The notes under the pieces were generated by a model. The model ran no database searches, had not been told where the DNA came from, and worked only from the letters and a program-made list of their open reading frames with translations. Made by a program: the position numbers and the translations under genes. Shown here piece after piece: positions 1 to 8,297 of a stretch of DNA of 32,911 nucleotides. The DNA comes from an uncultured Planctomycetota bacterium (lineage in GTDB: Bacteria; Planctomycetota; UBA1135; GCA-002686595): assembly GCA_903928115.1 (NCBI GenBank), contig CAIYPP010000117.1, forward strand, positions 1 through 32,911, given 5' to 3'. The first letter of the stretch is position 1. Every line of letters starts with the position of its first letter.

Positions 1-21
1 CTCCGATAGGGGATCCCCCGA

Positions 22-40
22 GCAGCGCCGCAGGCGCTGC
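22..40. other. Short perfect hairpin at left window edge
   Basis: Arms 22-29 and 33-40 are perfectly complementary (8 bp) around a 3-base loop. No T-run follows on either strand. It may belong to the 3' end of a gene outside the window or simply be a GC-rich palindrome. Nothing else is recognisable in positions 1-104. Confidence 0.25.
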
Positions 41-104
41 GCTGGCTGAAGCTCGCAGCAACAACGCCTTCGGTCTCAGGCTCGGCTCTGTTGCGCGAAG
101 TAGC

Positions 105-148
105 GTGGGGAACAAAACACAGCGGGCGGCCCATGTTGGACCGCCCGC
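105..148 (-). terminator. Probable intrinsic terminator of the P-domain-like secreted protein gene
   Basis: Read on the minus strand, an 8-bp GC stem (141-148 with 122-129), a mismatch and 3 further pairs with a triloop are followed at once by a T-rich stretch (complement of 105-121, containing TGTTTTGTT). This is the stem plus U-tract layout of a rho-independent terminator. It lies about 50 bases after the stop codon of the gene ending at 196. Confidence 0.65.
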
Positions 149-158
149 CGTGTTTCGC

Positions 159-177
159 TCACCGGCTTGCGCCGGTG
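159..177 (-). other. 3'-UTR hairpin with GNRA tetraloop, copy 1
   Basis: Arms 160-166 and 171-177 pair over 7 bp; in the minus-strand transcript the loop reads GCAA, a GNRA tetraloop. It lies between the stop codon at 196 and the terminator at 105-148. The 17 bases 159-175 recur identically at 2665-2681, in the same place relative to the next gene. Confidence 0.5.
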
Positions 178-195
178 GTTCCGCGATGGTTCAGA

Positions 196-2367
196 TCACG
201 GCGTGTAGGTCATCTGAATTGCGTTCGACAGGTTCGTCGACTTACCAGCCGGCGGGTCGCGGAACCACGCCTGCACCTGCACCGTGTTACCCGACGACCA
301 CGGGTTGCCCACCGCCGTCGGGTTCGCAGCCTGGAACGCGTTCCAGTCGAGGCTCAGCGTGCCGCTGCAGGTTCCAACCGTACCGCCGGAGTTCTGCGTC
401 AGCGTGCGCTGCGTCGGAGCCTTCACACACAGGAAGCTGGTCGTGTTCCACGGCTGGATCAGCTGACCGGCGACCGAGTAGAAGATCAGGCCCGACTTCT
501 GGCCTTCGACATTCACGACGTTGATGTTGCACGGCGTCGCGAGCGAAGCGCTCGGGTTGTTCGCCGCCGAGATCGACGCGTTGCAGCCGCTCGTCGTCGT
601 ACCGGCGGTGCAGTACGCCACCGGCGCCGCGGGACCCGCGAAGCACAGCTCCCACGAGGTGAGGAAGCCGTCGTCGAACGCCGGGCACCAGTCGTAGACC
701 TTGAGGGTCCACGTGCCCGAGGTCACCGGGATCTGCGAGATCGGGGTGTTGTTGATACCCGCGCTTCCCGTCGGCCAAGTGCCGAAGGTCTGCGGGATCT
801 CGCCCGTCGGGATCACACCGGCGCCACAAGACGGGATCGGCGTGTTGGCCGTCCCGCAGGCGTCGACGATGGTGTAGTCGCCGTTGAAGTCATCGCCACA
901 GCCGCCGCAGTTCGAGCCGTTGTCGCGCTGCAGCAGCATGTGCTGGTTGCCGGCCGGGTCCTGCAGGACGACCATCGCGTCGGTGCCCCACGTGTGCTGG
1001 AAGCCGATCAGCTTGACGCCTTCGATCGCCGCACCGCCGGGGACCGTGATCACCGCCGAGGAGACGAGCTCGCCCGTCGGCAGCGTGGTCGGCCAGACGC
1101 CGTCCGCTGCACCGCTCGCCGGGAACGCCGCCGCCGGAGCGCCGCCCGCGACGCACTGGTTGGAGAACGGAGCTCCGCCGCCGCTGATGTTCGACGGCGT
1201 GCCAAAGCACAGCTCCCAGCCCGTGATCGAGCCCGAGTCGCCGCCGACCCAGTCATAGGCCTCGAGCTTCCAAGCGCCCGCTGCGATCGGAATTTGCTCC
1301 AGCGGCGTGTTGAACACGTTGTTGGTGCCGTCGACCCAGCCGCCGAACTCCTGCGCGTAGGTGCCCGCGACCGGGCTGCCTGCGACATAGAGGCCGGTCG
1401 ACGCCGTCGGCGCACAGCCGAAGGCGAGGCGAGCGTCGATGATGCTGACGTCGATGAAGTTCCAGTCGGCGTTGGGGTCCGTCGGCATCGCGCAGCCGAC
1501 GTTGTAGCTCGTGCCTGACGGCGAGGTCAGAACGAACTGCACGTCACCACCCCACGTGTGCGTGAGGCCGTTGAGCTTCACACGCTTGATGACGCTCGCG
1601 CCAGGAGGGATCGCAGGGACGTTGAGCGTGCTCGTGAACTGGGTCACCGGGAACGTCGTGGGGAACACTCCGCCACCGCCGGTACCCGAGACCGGGATGT
1701 TGCCGCCGGTGCCGACGAAGCAGCCGCTCGCGGGCGGCGGCGGCGGCGGCGGGACGTACGGCGTGCCGAAGCAAAGCTCGAACGAAGTCAGCGTACCGGA
1801 GTCGCCACCGAACCAGTCGAAGGCGTAGAGCGTCCACGTGCCGGAGGAGATCGGAATCTGCTCGAGCGGAGTGTTGTTGATCGTGACGGTGTTGCCCAGC
1901 GCCGTGGTGGCAACGGTACCCGTGGGCCACGGACCGAAATCTTGAACGTAGGACCCCGACGTGATCGGGTTCGAGCCCCACGGGAACGGAGTCAGGGCTC
2001 CGAGGCGCACGCGGTCGAACACCTCGTAGTCACCACCGAAGTCCGAGGCACCCGATCCGAAGAGGAGGTTGTGCCAGTTGCCCGCCGGGTCCGAGAGCAC
2101 GAACTGCACGTCGCTGTTCCAAGTGTGCGAGAGTCCTTGCAGCTTGACGCTCGTCAGGCAGGTTGCGCCCGCAGGCACGGTGACCGCGATGTCGCCTTGG
2201 AACTCGAACGGAGGCAGTGTGTTGGGGTAGATGCCACCGCCACCGGTGCCCGAGAGGGGAATGGGACCACCGGGGCCGCCGCCGACGCACTGCGCCGCCG
2301 CCGAGGGGGTGAACGCGGCCGCGGTCAGCGCGGTCGCGACGAGAGCGAACAGTTGTGAACGAATCAT
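196..2367 (-). CDS. Secreted protein with three P-domain-like repeats and a conserved C-terminal module
   Basis: 723 residues. A signal peptide (about residues 1-25, cut after a Ala-Ala-Ala-Gln stretch) is followed by three repeats of about 180 residues. Each contains an HTWxxD..L..PxG stretch and closes with GTW.L...DW...D.G.LTSWELCFG, which is the pattern of the proprotein-convertase P-domain beta-sandwich. Repeats 1 and 2 are joined by a run of seven prolines. Residues 585-723 form a separate module starting YCTAGTTT and containing SFLCVK-PTQR and WFRDP, shared with the protein ending at 15204. No protease domain is present, so the P-like domains stand alone; a surface or extracellular adhesive/structural role is inference. 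ATG at 2367 is supported by AGGAG (complement of 2375-2379) seven bases upstream and by the signal peptide. The same-strand gene upstream is the HYR-repeat protein. Confidence 0.85.
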   Translation of the reverse strand: MIRSQLFALVATALTAAAFTPSAAAQCVGGGPGGPIPLSGTGGGGIYPNTLPPFEFQGDIAVTVPAGATCLTSVKLQGLSHTWNSDVQFVLSDPAGNWHNLLFGSGASDFGGDYEVFDRVRLGALTPFPWGSNPITSGSYVQDFGPWPTGTVATTALGNTVTINNTPLEQIPISSGTWTLYAFDWFGGDSGTLTSFELCFGTPYVPPPPPPPASGCFVGTGGNIPVSGTGGGGVFPTTFPVTQFTSTLNVPAIPPGASVIKRVKLNGLTHTWGGDVQFVLTSPSGTSYNVGCAMPTDPNADWNFIDVSIIDARLAFGCAPTASTGLYVAGSPVAGTYAQEFGGWVDGTNNVFNTPLEQIPIAAGAWKLEAYDWVGGDSGSITGWELCFGTPSNISGGGAPFSNQCVAGGAPAAAFPASGAADGVWPTTLPTGELVSSAVITVPGGAAIEGVKLIGFQHTWGTDAMVVLQDPAGNQHMLLQRDNGSNCGGCGDDFNGDYTIVDACGTANTPIPSCGAGVIPTGEIPQTFGTWPTGSAGINNTPISQIPVTSGTWTLKVYDWCPAFDDGFLTSWELCFAGPAAPVAYCTAGTTTSGCNASISAANNPSASLATPCNINVVNVEGQKSGLIFYSVAGQLIQPWNTTSFLCVKAPTQRTLTQNSGGTVGTCSGTLSLDWNAFQAANPTAVGNPWSSGNTVQVQAWFRDPPAGKSTNLSNAIQMTYTP

Positions 2368-2623
2368 CAGGCTGCTCCTGAGTGCGTAGCTGATGGGTAG
2401 TCACCGAGCGCCCCCCCCACGAAGACTGAGCGGGACCGAGACTTTCGGCGTAGCTCCGAAGCTACCCCCACCGAGCCGATTTGGGTGGAGTTTTTTTCGT
2501 CCCGGCCCCGCGCGTTCGACCGGCTGGCGACGGCGCGATGCGAAGGGCCCATGCGGCCCCGGCCCGACCCCGAGAGCGCGTGGGGCCCCCGCGCCCCCGC
2601 AGCGCTGTCGCTCCCCGAAAGCA

Positions 2624-2663
2624 CCGCGGCCCCGGTGTCCCTCGCGGGAGACCGGGGCCGCGG
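2624..2663 (-). terminator. Strong hairpin, probable terminator of the HYR-repeat gene
   Basis: Arms 2624-2636 and 2651-2663 are perfectly complementary over 13 bp. Inside, after one G-G mismatch, 4 further pairs close a tetraloop that reads GCGA on the minus strand (GNRA). The downstream minus-strand sequence has only a short TTT, so the U-tract is weak. It begins 25 bases after the stop codon at 2689. Confidence 0.55.
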
Positions 2664-2664
2664 A

Positions 2665-2681
2665 TCACCGGCTTGCGCCGG
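2665..2681 (-). other. 3'-UTR hairpin with GNRA tetraloop, copy 2
   Basis: Identical over 17 bases to 159-175. Here only the inner 5 bp (2668-2672 with 2677-2681) pair; the loop is GCAA in the transcript. It starts 7 bases after the stop codon of the HYR gene and precedes the larger hairpin at 2624-2663. Confidence 0.5.
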
Positions 2682-2688
2682 GCCGTGA

Positions 2689-5600
2689 CTAGAGCTGCTG
2701 GCTGACGCGGATGAAGTCGCGCGTCTGGAACACAGCGCCGTTGTAGAGCGTGCCCGTGATGAGCACCGGCACCTGCGTGCCTTCAGGCAGATTGCTGAGC
2801 AGGAACGCTCGGCGCATCTTGTCCTTGAGCACGCGGAAGGTCAGGTCGACGGAGCCGTCCGCGCCGAAGGCGTTGCAACCGCCCTGCGTGCCACGATACG
2901 GCGTCGAGTTGTCCTGGTAGATCTCGAGGCTCGGGTTCAGCGGGCGACCGATGCCGTCCGCGCGCTTGATCCGGAGCGACGTCGGCACGATCTGCGAGAC
3001 GTCGAACTGGAACGAGCCGAGGACCGAGCCGCGAGCGTAACCCGGCGTCCAGACCTGGACCGTGTTCGGGCAGTTGCCCGGCGACATGTCGAGGAACACG
3101 CCGCCGTGGTTACCCGGCGAGAGCAGCGTGATCTTCTGGATGCAGCAGGCCTGCTGACCCGTCGCATCCGTCGCGCACCACGTGCGGGTGACGATCGTCT
3201 CCGGCTCACCCGGCGCCATGCCCGGCTGGAACGTGTCGCTGTAGGTCAGCGTCGCGCCGCAGTTGTCGGAGTACGTGGCGTAGCCCGTACGCGAGGGGTG
3301 CGTCTGGCCGCTGGCGGGGCCTTGGCCGACCCACGTCTCGATGAAGTCCGGCGGGCACTGGATCGTCGGAGCCTCGCAGTCGCGGACGGTCACGGTGAAC
3401 GAGCATTGCTGGCTGTTGCCCGCGGCGTCCGTCGCCGTCACGACCACCGTCGAGGTGCCGACCGGGAACGAGGAGCCCGAGGTCGGGTTCGCCGTCACCG
3501 TCAGGCCCGAGCAGTTGTCCGAGCCCGTTGCGACGAAGTTCACGATCGCCGAGCACTGGCCCGGCGCGTTGCACACGTCGATGTTGCTCGGGCACTGCAC
3601 GCTCGGCTGCTCGCAGTCGGTGACCGTCACCGTGAACGAGCACTGCTGGGTGTTGCCCGCAGCGTCCGTCGCCGTGACCACGACCGTCGTCGTGCCGACC
3701 GCGAAGGTCGAACCCGACGCGGGCGAGGCGACAACCGTCGGCTGGCCGCAGTTGTCCGCGCCCGAGACGTTGAAGTTCACCACCGCGCTGCAGGCACCGC
3801 TGTCGGCGCACTGCGTGACGTTCGACGGGCACGCGACCGTCGGGGCCTCGCAGTCGGTGATCGTCACCGAGAACGAGCAGCTCGAGGTGCGACCCGACGC
3901 ATCGGTCGCCACCACGTTGACCACCGTCGTGCCGATCGGGAACACCGAACCCGAGGCGGGCGTGGCGACCGCCGAGCTGCCGGGGCAGTTGTCGCTCGAG
4001 CCGACCGAGAACGTGACCACCGCACCGCAGGTGCCGGCGTCGGCGCACTGCGAGATGCTCTGCGGGCAGGACGCGACCGGATCCTCACAGTCATTCACGG
4101 TGACCGTGAACGAGCCGTTCGTGACGTTGCCCGCGGCGTCGGTGACCGAGCACTGCACGGTCGTCGTGCCGATCGGGAACACCGAGCCAGAGGCCGGCGT
4201 CGCGTTGACCGTGTAGCCCGGGCAGTTGTCGCTGCCGGTGACCGCGTAGGTCACGACCGCACCGCAGCTGCCGGCGTCGTTGCACACCGTGATCGGGTTG
4301 GGCACCGAGATCGTCGGCGACTCGCAGTCGTTGACGGTCACGTCGAACGTGCACTGGTCGAAGTTGCCCGCCGCGTCGGTGGTGACGACGGTGACCGTCG
4401 TGGTGCCGATCGGGAAGACCGAGCCCGAGGCCGGCGTCGCCACCGTCGTCGAGCCACTGCAGTTGTCGCTGCCCGAGGCGTTGAACGTCACGACCGCGCC
4501 GCACTGGCCGGCGTCATTGCAGGCCGTGATGCTCTGCGGGCAGGACGCGACCGGATCTTCGCAGTCGTTGATCGTCACGTTGAACGAGCAGGTCGCCGTG
4601 CGTCCCGCCGCGTCCGTCGCAACGACGTTGACGGTCGTCGTGCCGACGGGGAAGAACGAGCCCGAGGCGGGCGTCGCCACCACGGTCACACCGGGGCAGT
4701 TGTCGTTCGCGGGCGTGCTGAAGCTCACGATCGCGCCGCACTGGCCCGCGTCGTTGCACTGCGTGATGCCGGCCGCCGCGCCGAGATTGCTCGGGCAAGA
4801 GACCGACGGATCTTCGCAGTCGTCGACCGTCACGGTGAAGGAGCCGTTCGTGACGTTGCCAGCGGCGTCGGTGACCGAGCACTGCACGGTCGTCGTGCCG
4901 ACCGGGAACACCGAGCCCGAGGCCGGCGTCGCGTTGACCGTGTAGCCCGGGCAGTTGTCGCTGCCGGTGACCGCGAAGGTCACGACCGCACCGCAGGTGC
5001 CGGCGTCGTTGCACACCGTGATCGGGTTGGGCACCGAGATCGTCGGCGACTCGCAGTCGTTGACGGTCACGTCGAACGTGCACTGGTCGACGTTGCCGGA
5101 CGCGTCGGTGGTGACGACGGTGACCGTCGTGGTGCCGATCGGGAACACCGAGCCCGAGGCCGGCGTTGCCACCGTGTTCGAGCCGCTGCAGTTGTCGCTG
5201 CCCGAGGCGTTGAACGTCACGACCGCGCCGCACTGACCCGCGTCGTTGCAGGTGGTGACGCTCTGCGGGCAGGACGCGACCGGAGCTTCGCAGTCATTGA
5301 CCGTGACGCTGAACGAGCAGGACGACGTGCGACCCGCGGCGTCCGTAGCGACGACGTTGACCGTCGTCGTGCCGACGGGGAACACCGAGCCCGAAGAGGG
5401 CGTCGCCACGACGCTCACGCCGGGGCAGTTGTCGGTGCCCGTGGCGCTGAACGTCACGACCGCGCCACACTGGCCGGCGTCATTGCAGGTCGTGATGCTC
5501 TGCGGGCAGGTCGCGACAGGGTCCTCGCAGTCGTTGACCGTCACGCTGAACGAGCCGTTCGTCACGTTGCCCGCGGCGTCCGTGGCGGTCGTGTTCACGA

Positions 5601-7257
5601 CCGTGGTGCCGATCGGGAAGACCGAGCCCGAGGGCGGCGCAGAGACCACCGTGACGCCGGGGCAGTTGTCGTTGCCCGTGGCGCTGAAGCTCACGACCGC
5701 GCCGCAGGCGCCGGCATCGTTGCACACCGTGATCGGGTTCGGCAGCGAGAGCGTCGGCGACTCGCAGTCGTTGACGGTCACCGTGAACGAGCACTGCGCC
5801 GAGTTGCCGGCCGCGTCGGTCACCGTCGAGTTCACCGTCGTCGTGCCGACCGGGAAGACCGAGCCCGAGGCCGGAGAGGAAACCACCGAGAAACCGGCGC
5901 AATTGTCCGCGCCATTCACGGCGAAGGTCACCACCGCGCCGCAGGTGCCGGCGTCCGCGCACTGCGTGATGTTCGACGGGCACTGGATCGTCGGGTTCTC
6001 ACAGTCGTTGACCGTGACGTTGAACGAGCAGTTCGAGACGTTGCCGGCGGCGTCCGTCGCGCTGCAGCTGACCGTCGTCGTGCCGACCGGGAAGGCCGAG
6101 CCCGAGGGCGGCGTGCAAACGACGTTGACCGGCGTGCTGCAGCCATCGACGCCCGTGACGTTGAAGTTGACGATCGCCGAGCACGCACCGCTGTCGGCGC
6201 AGGTCGTGATGTCCGTGGGGCAGCTGATCGACGGAGCGTCGCAGTCGTTCACCGTGACGGTGAAGGAGCACTGCTGCGTGCCGAAGAAGTCCGTCGCGGT
6301 GACGACGACCGTCGAGGTGCCGATGGGGAAGGTCGAGCCCGAGGGCGGGTTCGTGGTGACCTGCAGGTCGGGGCAGCCGCCGCTGACCTGCGGGTTGAAG
6401 TAGACGACCTGCGAGCAGGACTGCGCGTCGGCGCAGACCGTGATCGGGTTCGGGCAGGAGATCGTCACCGCAGGGCAGGTGCAGACGTTGTCTTGCACCG
6501 GCGCCGTGCAGCCAGCGCCGAACGTCGCCACGCGGAGGCGGGACTGCTGGGCGATGCCGTCGCTGCGGCGCGCGACGCGAGCGGACGTCGAGCTCGGGCC
6601 CGCGGAGCAGCCCGTGGTGCAGTACAGGATGCCGTAGCCTTCGCAGGCGTTGGGCGGCATGTCCGTGATGAAGCGGTAGACGCCCGGCGAGAGGCGCGTC
6701 GCGGTGACGCACTGGCTCGCCGTGTTCTGCGAGTTGACGATCACCTCGATCGTCGCGGCGCCGCTGCAGTCCGTGACGTTCGTCAGCGTGACTTGGTACG
6801 ACTGGTACTCTTGGACGTACCACAGCTCGGTGCCCGTCACCGGCGGCAGCGACTGCTGCACGCACCCGGTTCCGGCTGGAACCACGCTGGAGACGCGGCC
6901 CTGACCGAGCGCGTGCGAGAAAATCGTGTTCGCGGCGAAGCCCGCGGAGTTGCTCGCGGTGACTTGGAACTCCGAGCCGTAGGGCGCGGCCGGGTTCATC
7001 GCCCACGTGGTCACGATGTCGCCCTGCGAGTTCGCGATCGCCTGCCAAGGCGTCTCGAGCGACGGCGTGATCGCGTTCGGAACCGTGACCATGAAGGTCA
7101 CCAGTTCGTTCGGCTGGAAGCCCGCGGCGGTGATGATCGCCGTCTCGCCCAGCTCATAGCTCGGCTTGTCGGTGGCGATGGATTGGGCGTTCGCGCCGAG
7201 CGCGAGGAAGGAGCCGCAGAGGAGGCTCGAGGTGAACTGGAGGAAGGTCGACTTCAT
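2689..7257 (-). CDS. Secreted giant protein with HYR (hyalin) repeat array
   Basis: 1,522 residues from the ATG at 7257, chosen because a clear signal peptide (MKSTFLQF...LGANAQ, about 25 residues) begins there; the in-frame upstream extension is arginine-rich and implausible. Residues 26-110 look like an MG2/Ig-type sandwich (DKPSYELGETAIITAAGF). About residues 263-1295 are 13 HYR repeats of 79-85 residues, each with conserved Cys, an SDNC-type centre, SGS.FP.GTTTV, TDAAGN and a closing CSFTVTVNDCE.P. A 14th, degenerate unit and a distinct C-terminal domain follow, ending RVSQQL. HYR domains are Ig-like and usually extracellular/adhesive. Repeats 5-6-7 and 8-9-10 are a recent triplet duplication. 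No anchoring signal (PEP-CTERM, LPXTG or T9SS) was recognised. No clear Shine-Dalgarno precedes the start. Confidence 0.88.
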   Translation of the reverse strand: MKSTFLQFTSSLLCGSFLALGANAQSIATDKPSYELGETAIITAAGFQPNELVTFMVTVPNAITPSLETPWQAIANSQGDIVTTWAMNPAAPYGSEFQVTASNSAGFAANTIFSHALGQGRVSSVVPAGTGCVQQSLPPVTGTELWYVQEYQSYQVTLTNVTDCSGAATIEVIVNSQNTASQCVTATRLSPGVYRFITDMPPNACEGYGILYCTTGCSAGPSSTSARVARRSDGIAQQSRLRVATFGAGCTAPVQDNVCTCPAVTISCPNPITVCADAQSCSQVVYFNPQVSGGCPDLQVTTNPPSGSTFPIGTSTVVVTATDFFGTQQCSFTVTVNDCDAPSISCPTDITTCADSGACSAIVNFNVTGVDGCSTPVNVVCTPPSGSAFPVGTTTVSCSATDAAGNVSNCSFNVTVNDCENPTIQCPSNITQCADAGTCGAVVTFAVNGADNCAGFSVVSSPASGSVFPVGTTTVNSTVTDAAGNSAQCSFTVTVNDCESPTLSLPNPITVCNDAGACGAVVSFSATGNDNCPGVTVVSAPPSGSVFPIGTTVVNTTATDAAGNVTNGSFSVTVNDCEDPVATCPQSITTCNDAGQCGAVVTFSATGTDNCPGVSVVATPSSGSVFPVGTTTVNVVATDAAGRTSSCSFSVTVNDCEAPVASCPQSVTTCNDAGQCGAVVTFNASGSDNCSGSNTVATPASGSVFPIGTTTVTVVTTDASGNVDQCTFDVTVNDCESPTISVPNPITVCNDAGTCGAVVTFAVTGSDNCPGYTVNATPASGSVFPVGTTTVQCSVTDAAGNVTNGSFTVTVDDCEDPSVSCPSNLGAAAGITQCNDAGQCGAIVSFSTPANDNCPGVTVVATPASGSFFPVGTTTVNVVATDAAGRTATCSFNVTINDCEDPVASCPQSITACNDAGQCGAVVTFNASGSDNCSGSTTVATPASGSVFPIGTTTVTVVTTDAAGNFDQCTFDVTVNDCESPTISVPNPITVCNDAGSCGAVVTYAVTGSDNCPGYTVNATPASGSVFPIGTTTVQCSVTDAAGNVTNGSFTVTVNDCEDPVASCPQSISQCADAGTCGAVVTFSVGSSDNCPGSSAVATPASGSVFPIGTTVVNVVATDASGRTSSCSFSVTITDCEAPTVACPSNVTQCADSGACSAVVNFNVSGADNCGQPTVVASPASGSTFAVGTTTVVVTATDAAGNTQQCSFTVTVTDCEQPSVQCPSNIDVCNAPGQCSAIVNFVATGSDNCSGLTVTANPTSGSSFPVGTSTVVVTATDAAGNSQQCSFTVTVRDCEAPTIQCPPDFIETWVGQGPASGQTHPSRTGYATYSDNCGATLTYSDTFQPGMAPGEPETIVTRTWCATDATGQQACCIQKITLLSPGNHGGVFLDMSPGNCPNTVQVWTPGYARGSVLGSFQFDVSQIVPTSLRIKRADGIGRPLNPSLEIYQDNSTPYRGTQGGCNAFGADGSVDLTFRVLKDKMRRAFLLSNLPEGTQVPVLITGTLYNGAVFQTRDFIRVSQQL
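4141..5229 (-). repeat. 729-base direct repeat inside the HYR array
   Basis: 4141-4500 and 4870-5229 align without gaps at an offset of exactly 729 bases, with about a dozen differences in 360 positions by eye. The offset equals three HYR units (79+79+85 residues). Similarity falls off on both sides (about 85-88 per cent). This marks a duplication of a three-unit block rather than of single units. Confidence 0.85.
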
Positions 7258-7559
7258 GGACGGTCTTGAGGGGAATCTTGGAAGGAGTTGCCGGAGGCTT
7301 GCGAGCGAGTCGCGGCCCGTTGCGAGCAGGCGCGCGATGCGAAGGGTGATGGCAAGCACGAACCGTCCGCGAACTGGAAGTTCGAGGACGATACGGACGA
7401 GCTCGGCTCGGGGGAGACGGAACACCTTTCCATCCCACAGTAGCGACTTCCCCTTGCCGCAGTGTAAATGCGCACTTTTTTCGCTCGTCGTGCGCACCCG
7501 ACTCGGGCTCTGCGGGCGCGATCGAAGTTTCTTTGGTGAAACCAACTAGCCGATCGGAT
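7258..7559. other. Intergenic region upstream of the HYR gene
   Basis: About 300 bases with no supported gene, lying between the stop of the esterase gene (minus strand) and the start of the HYR gene (minus strand). It holds a T6 run (7476-7481; an A-tract on the minus strand) about 220 bases before the HYR start, reminiscent of the A-tract before the neighbouring secreted gene. A TTTACA-like box follows it, but a matching -10 at normal spacing is not convincing. A short TTGGT-TTC-ACCAA inverted repeat lies just after the esterase stop codon. Confidence 0.35.
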
Positions 7560-8237
7560 TCATGAGAGCGCGGCGGCGAGGGCGCGAGCCACGTCCCTGA
7601 CCTCGGGAAGGCACACTTCGTGGGCCATGGGGTAGGTCCGGAAGTCCACGGTCCAGCCCAGTGCCTCGAGCCGCTCCTTCGAAGCGACTCCGCGCTCGTG
7701 CATGACCATCGGGTCATGGCTCCCGTGGGCCATGAAGATCGGCAGGTCGCGGTTGGAAGGACTGGCCTCGGCGGGAAGGGTGTCGGGCAGGACGAGGTAG
7801 GTCGACAGCCCGATTGCACAGGCGAGGCGCTCGGGGTGGCGGAGCGCGGTGTGGAGCGCGATCGCGCCACCTTGGCTGAACCCGACCAACGCGATCCGTC
7901 GGGCCGGGATACCGCGCTCGACCTCGCGGGCGATCAGGGCCTCGATCTGGCCGCGCGAGCGCTCGATGCCGACGGGGTCATGGCGGTTGCGCAGGTCCAG
8001 ATCTCGGATGTCGTACCAGGCGGGCATGCGCATCCCGCCGTTGAGAGTCACGGGGATCGAAGGCGCGTGGGGGAGCACGAAGCGCACCCCGAGAGAGGCC
8101 GGGAGGCGCAGCTCCGGCACGATGGGCTCGAAGTCGTGGCCGTCGGCGCCGAGGCCGTGGAGCCAAATCACGGTCGCGCGCGCGCGGCCGGCGGGTTCGA
8201 TCTCGACGCAGGGGAGCAACTCTTGGGGGCGGGTCAT
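7560..8237 (-). CDS. Carboxylesterase / phospholipase-type alpha/beta hydrolase
   Basis: 225 residues, the usual size of the Abhydrolase_2 (EstB/YpfH, acyl-protein thioesterase-like) family, which hydrolyses short-chain carboxyl esters or thioesters in the cytoplasm. Visible features are the oxyanion-hole segment WLHGLGADGHDF (residues 25-36), the nucleophile elbow GFSQGG with Ser121, Asp175 in HGSHDPMV and His206 in PMAHEVC, so the catalytic triad is complete. No signal peptide. The ATG at 8237 (MTRPQELL) is preferred; an in-frame ATG at 8267 would add ten residues with no family support. The gene is divergent from the selenoprotein gene, with only 60 bases between starts. The true substrate cannot be told from sequence. 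Confidence 0.9.
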   Translation of the reverse strand: MTRPQELLPCVEIEPAGRARATVIWLHGLGADGHDFEPIVPELRLPASLGVRFVLPHAPSIPVTLNGGMRMPAWYDIRDLDLRNRHDPVGIERSRGQIEALIAREVERGIPARRIALVGFSQGGAIALHTALRHPERLACAIGLSTYLVLPDTLPAEASPSNRDLPIFMAHGSHDPMVMHERGVASKERLEALGWTVDFRTYPMAHEVCLPEVRDVARALAAALS

Positions 8238-8297
8238 CGCCGGGCAGGGTAGCGCGCGTCGGTCCATGTCGCACGGAGGTGCGGTAGTCTGCCCGCC

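Larger units (their letters stand above)
2368..2688. other. Intergenic region between two secreted-protein genes
   Basis: No coding sequence is supported here. From right to left it holds the GNRA hairpin and terminator of the HYR gene (2624-2681), then presumed promoter DNA of the gene starting at 2367. A run of seven T (2491-2497; an A-tract on the minus strand) lies about 125 bases before that start and could act as an UP-type element. A perfect 6-bp inverted repeat with a 4-base spacer lies at 2450-2465 (GTAGCT/AGCTAC). I cannot assign -35/-10 boxes with confidence. Confidence 0.4.

Noticed and set aside
1..104. Possible tRNA or other structured RNA at the left edge
   Set aside because: Only one 8-bp hairpin is seen; no cloverleaf, T-loop GTTCGA-type sequence or CCA end could be laid out.
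2477..2500. Terminator-like stem (CCACC/GGTGG) followed by seven T on the plus strand
   Set aside because: No plus-strand gene precedes it, and the stem is only 5 bp with an 11-base loop. The T-run is more simply part of the leader of the minus-strand gene.
3372..6471. Regular repeats considered as a CRISPR array
   Set aside because: The period is about 237 bases, the repeat is in frame, and it encodes HYR domains; there are no short repeats with unique spacers and no cas genes.
3106..7269. Very long plus-strand open frame opposite the HYR gene
   Set aside because: It is Arg/Asp/His-rich with no domain, and it mirrors the GC-rich HYR repeats on the minus strand, which have a signal peptide and clear family motifs. 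It is a shadow.
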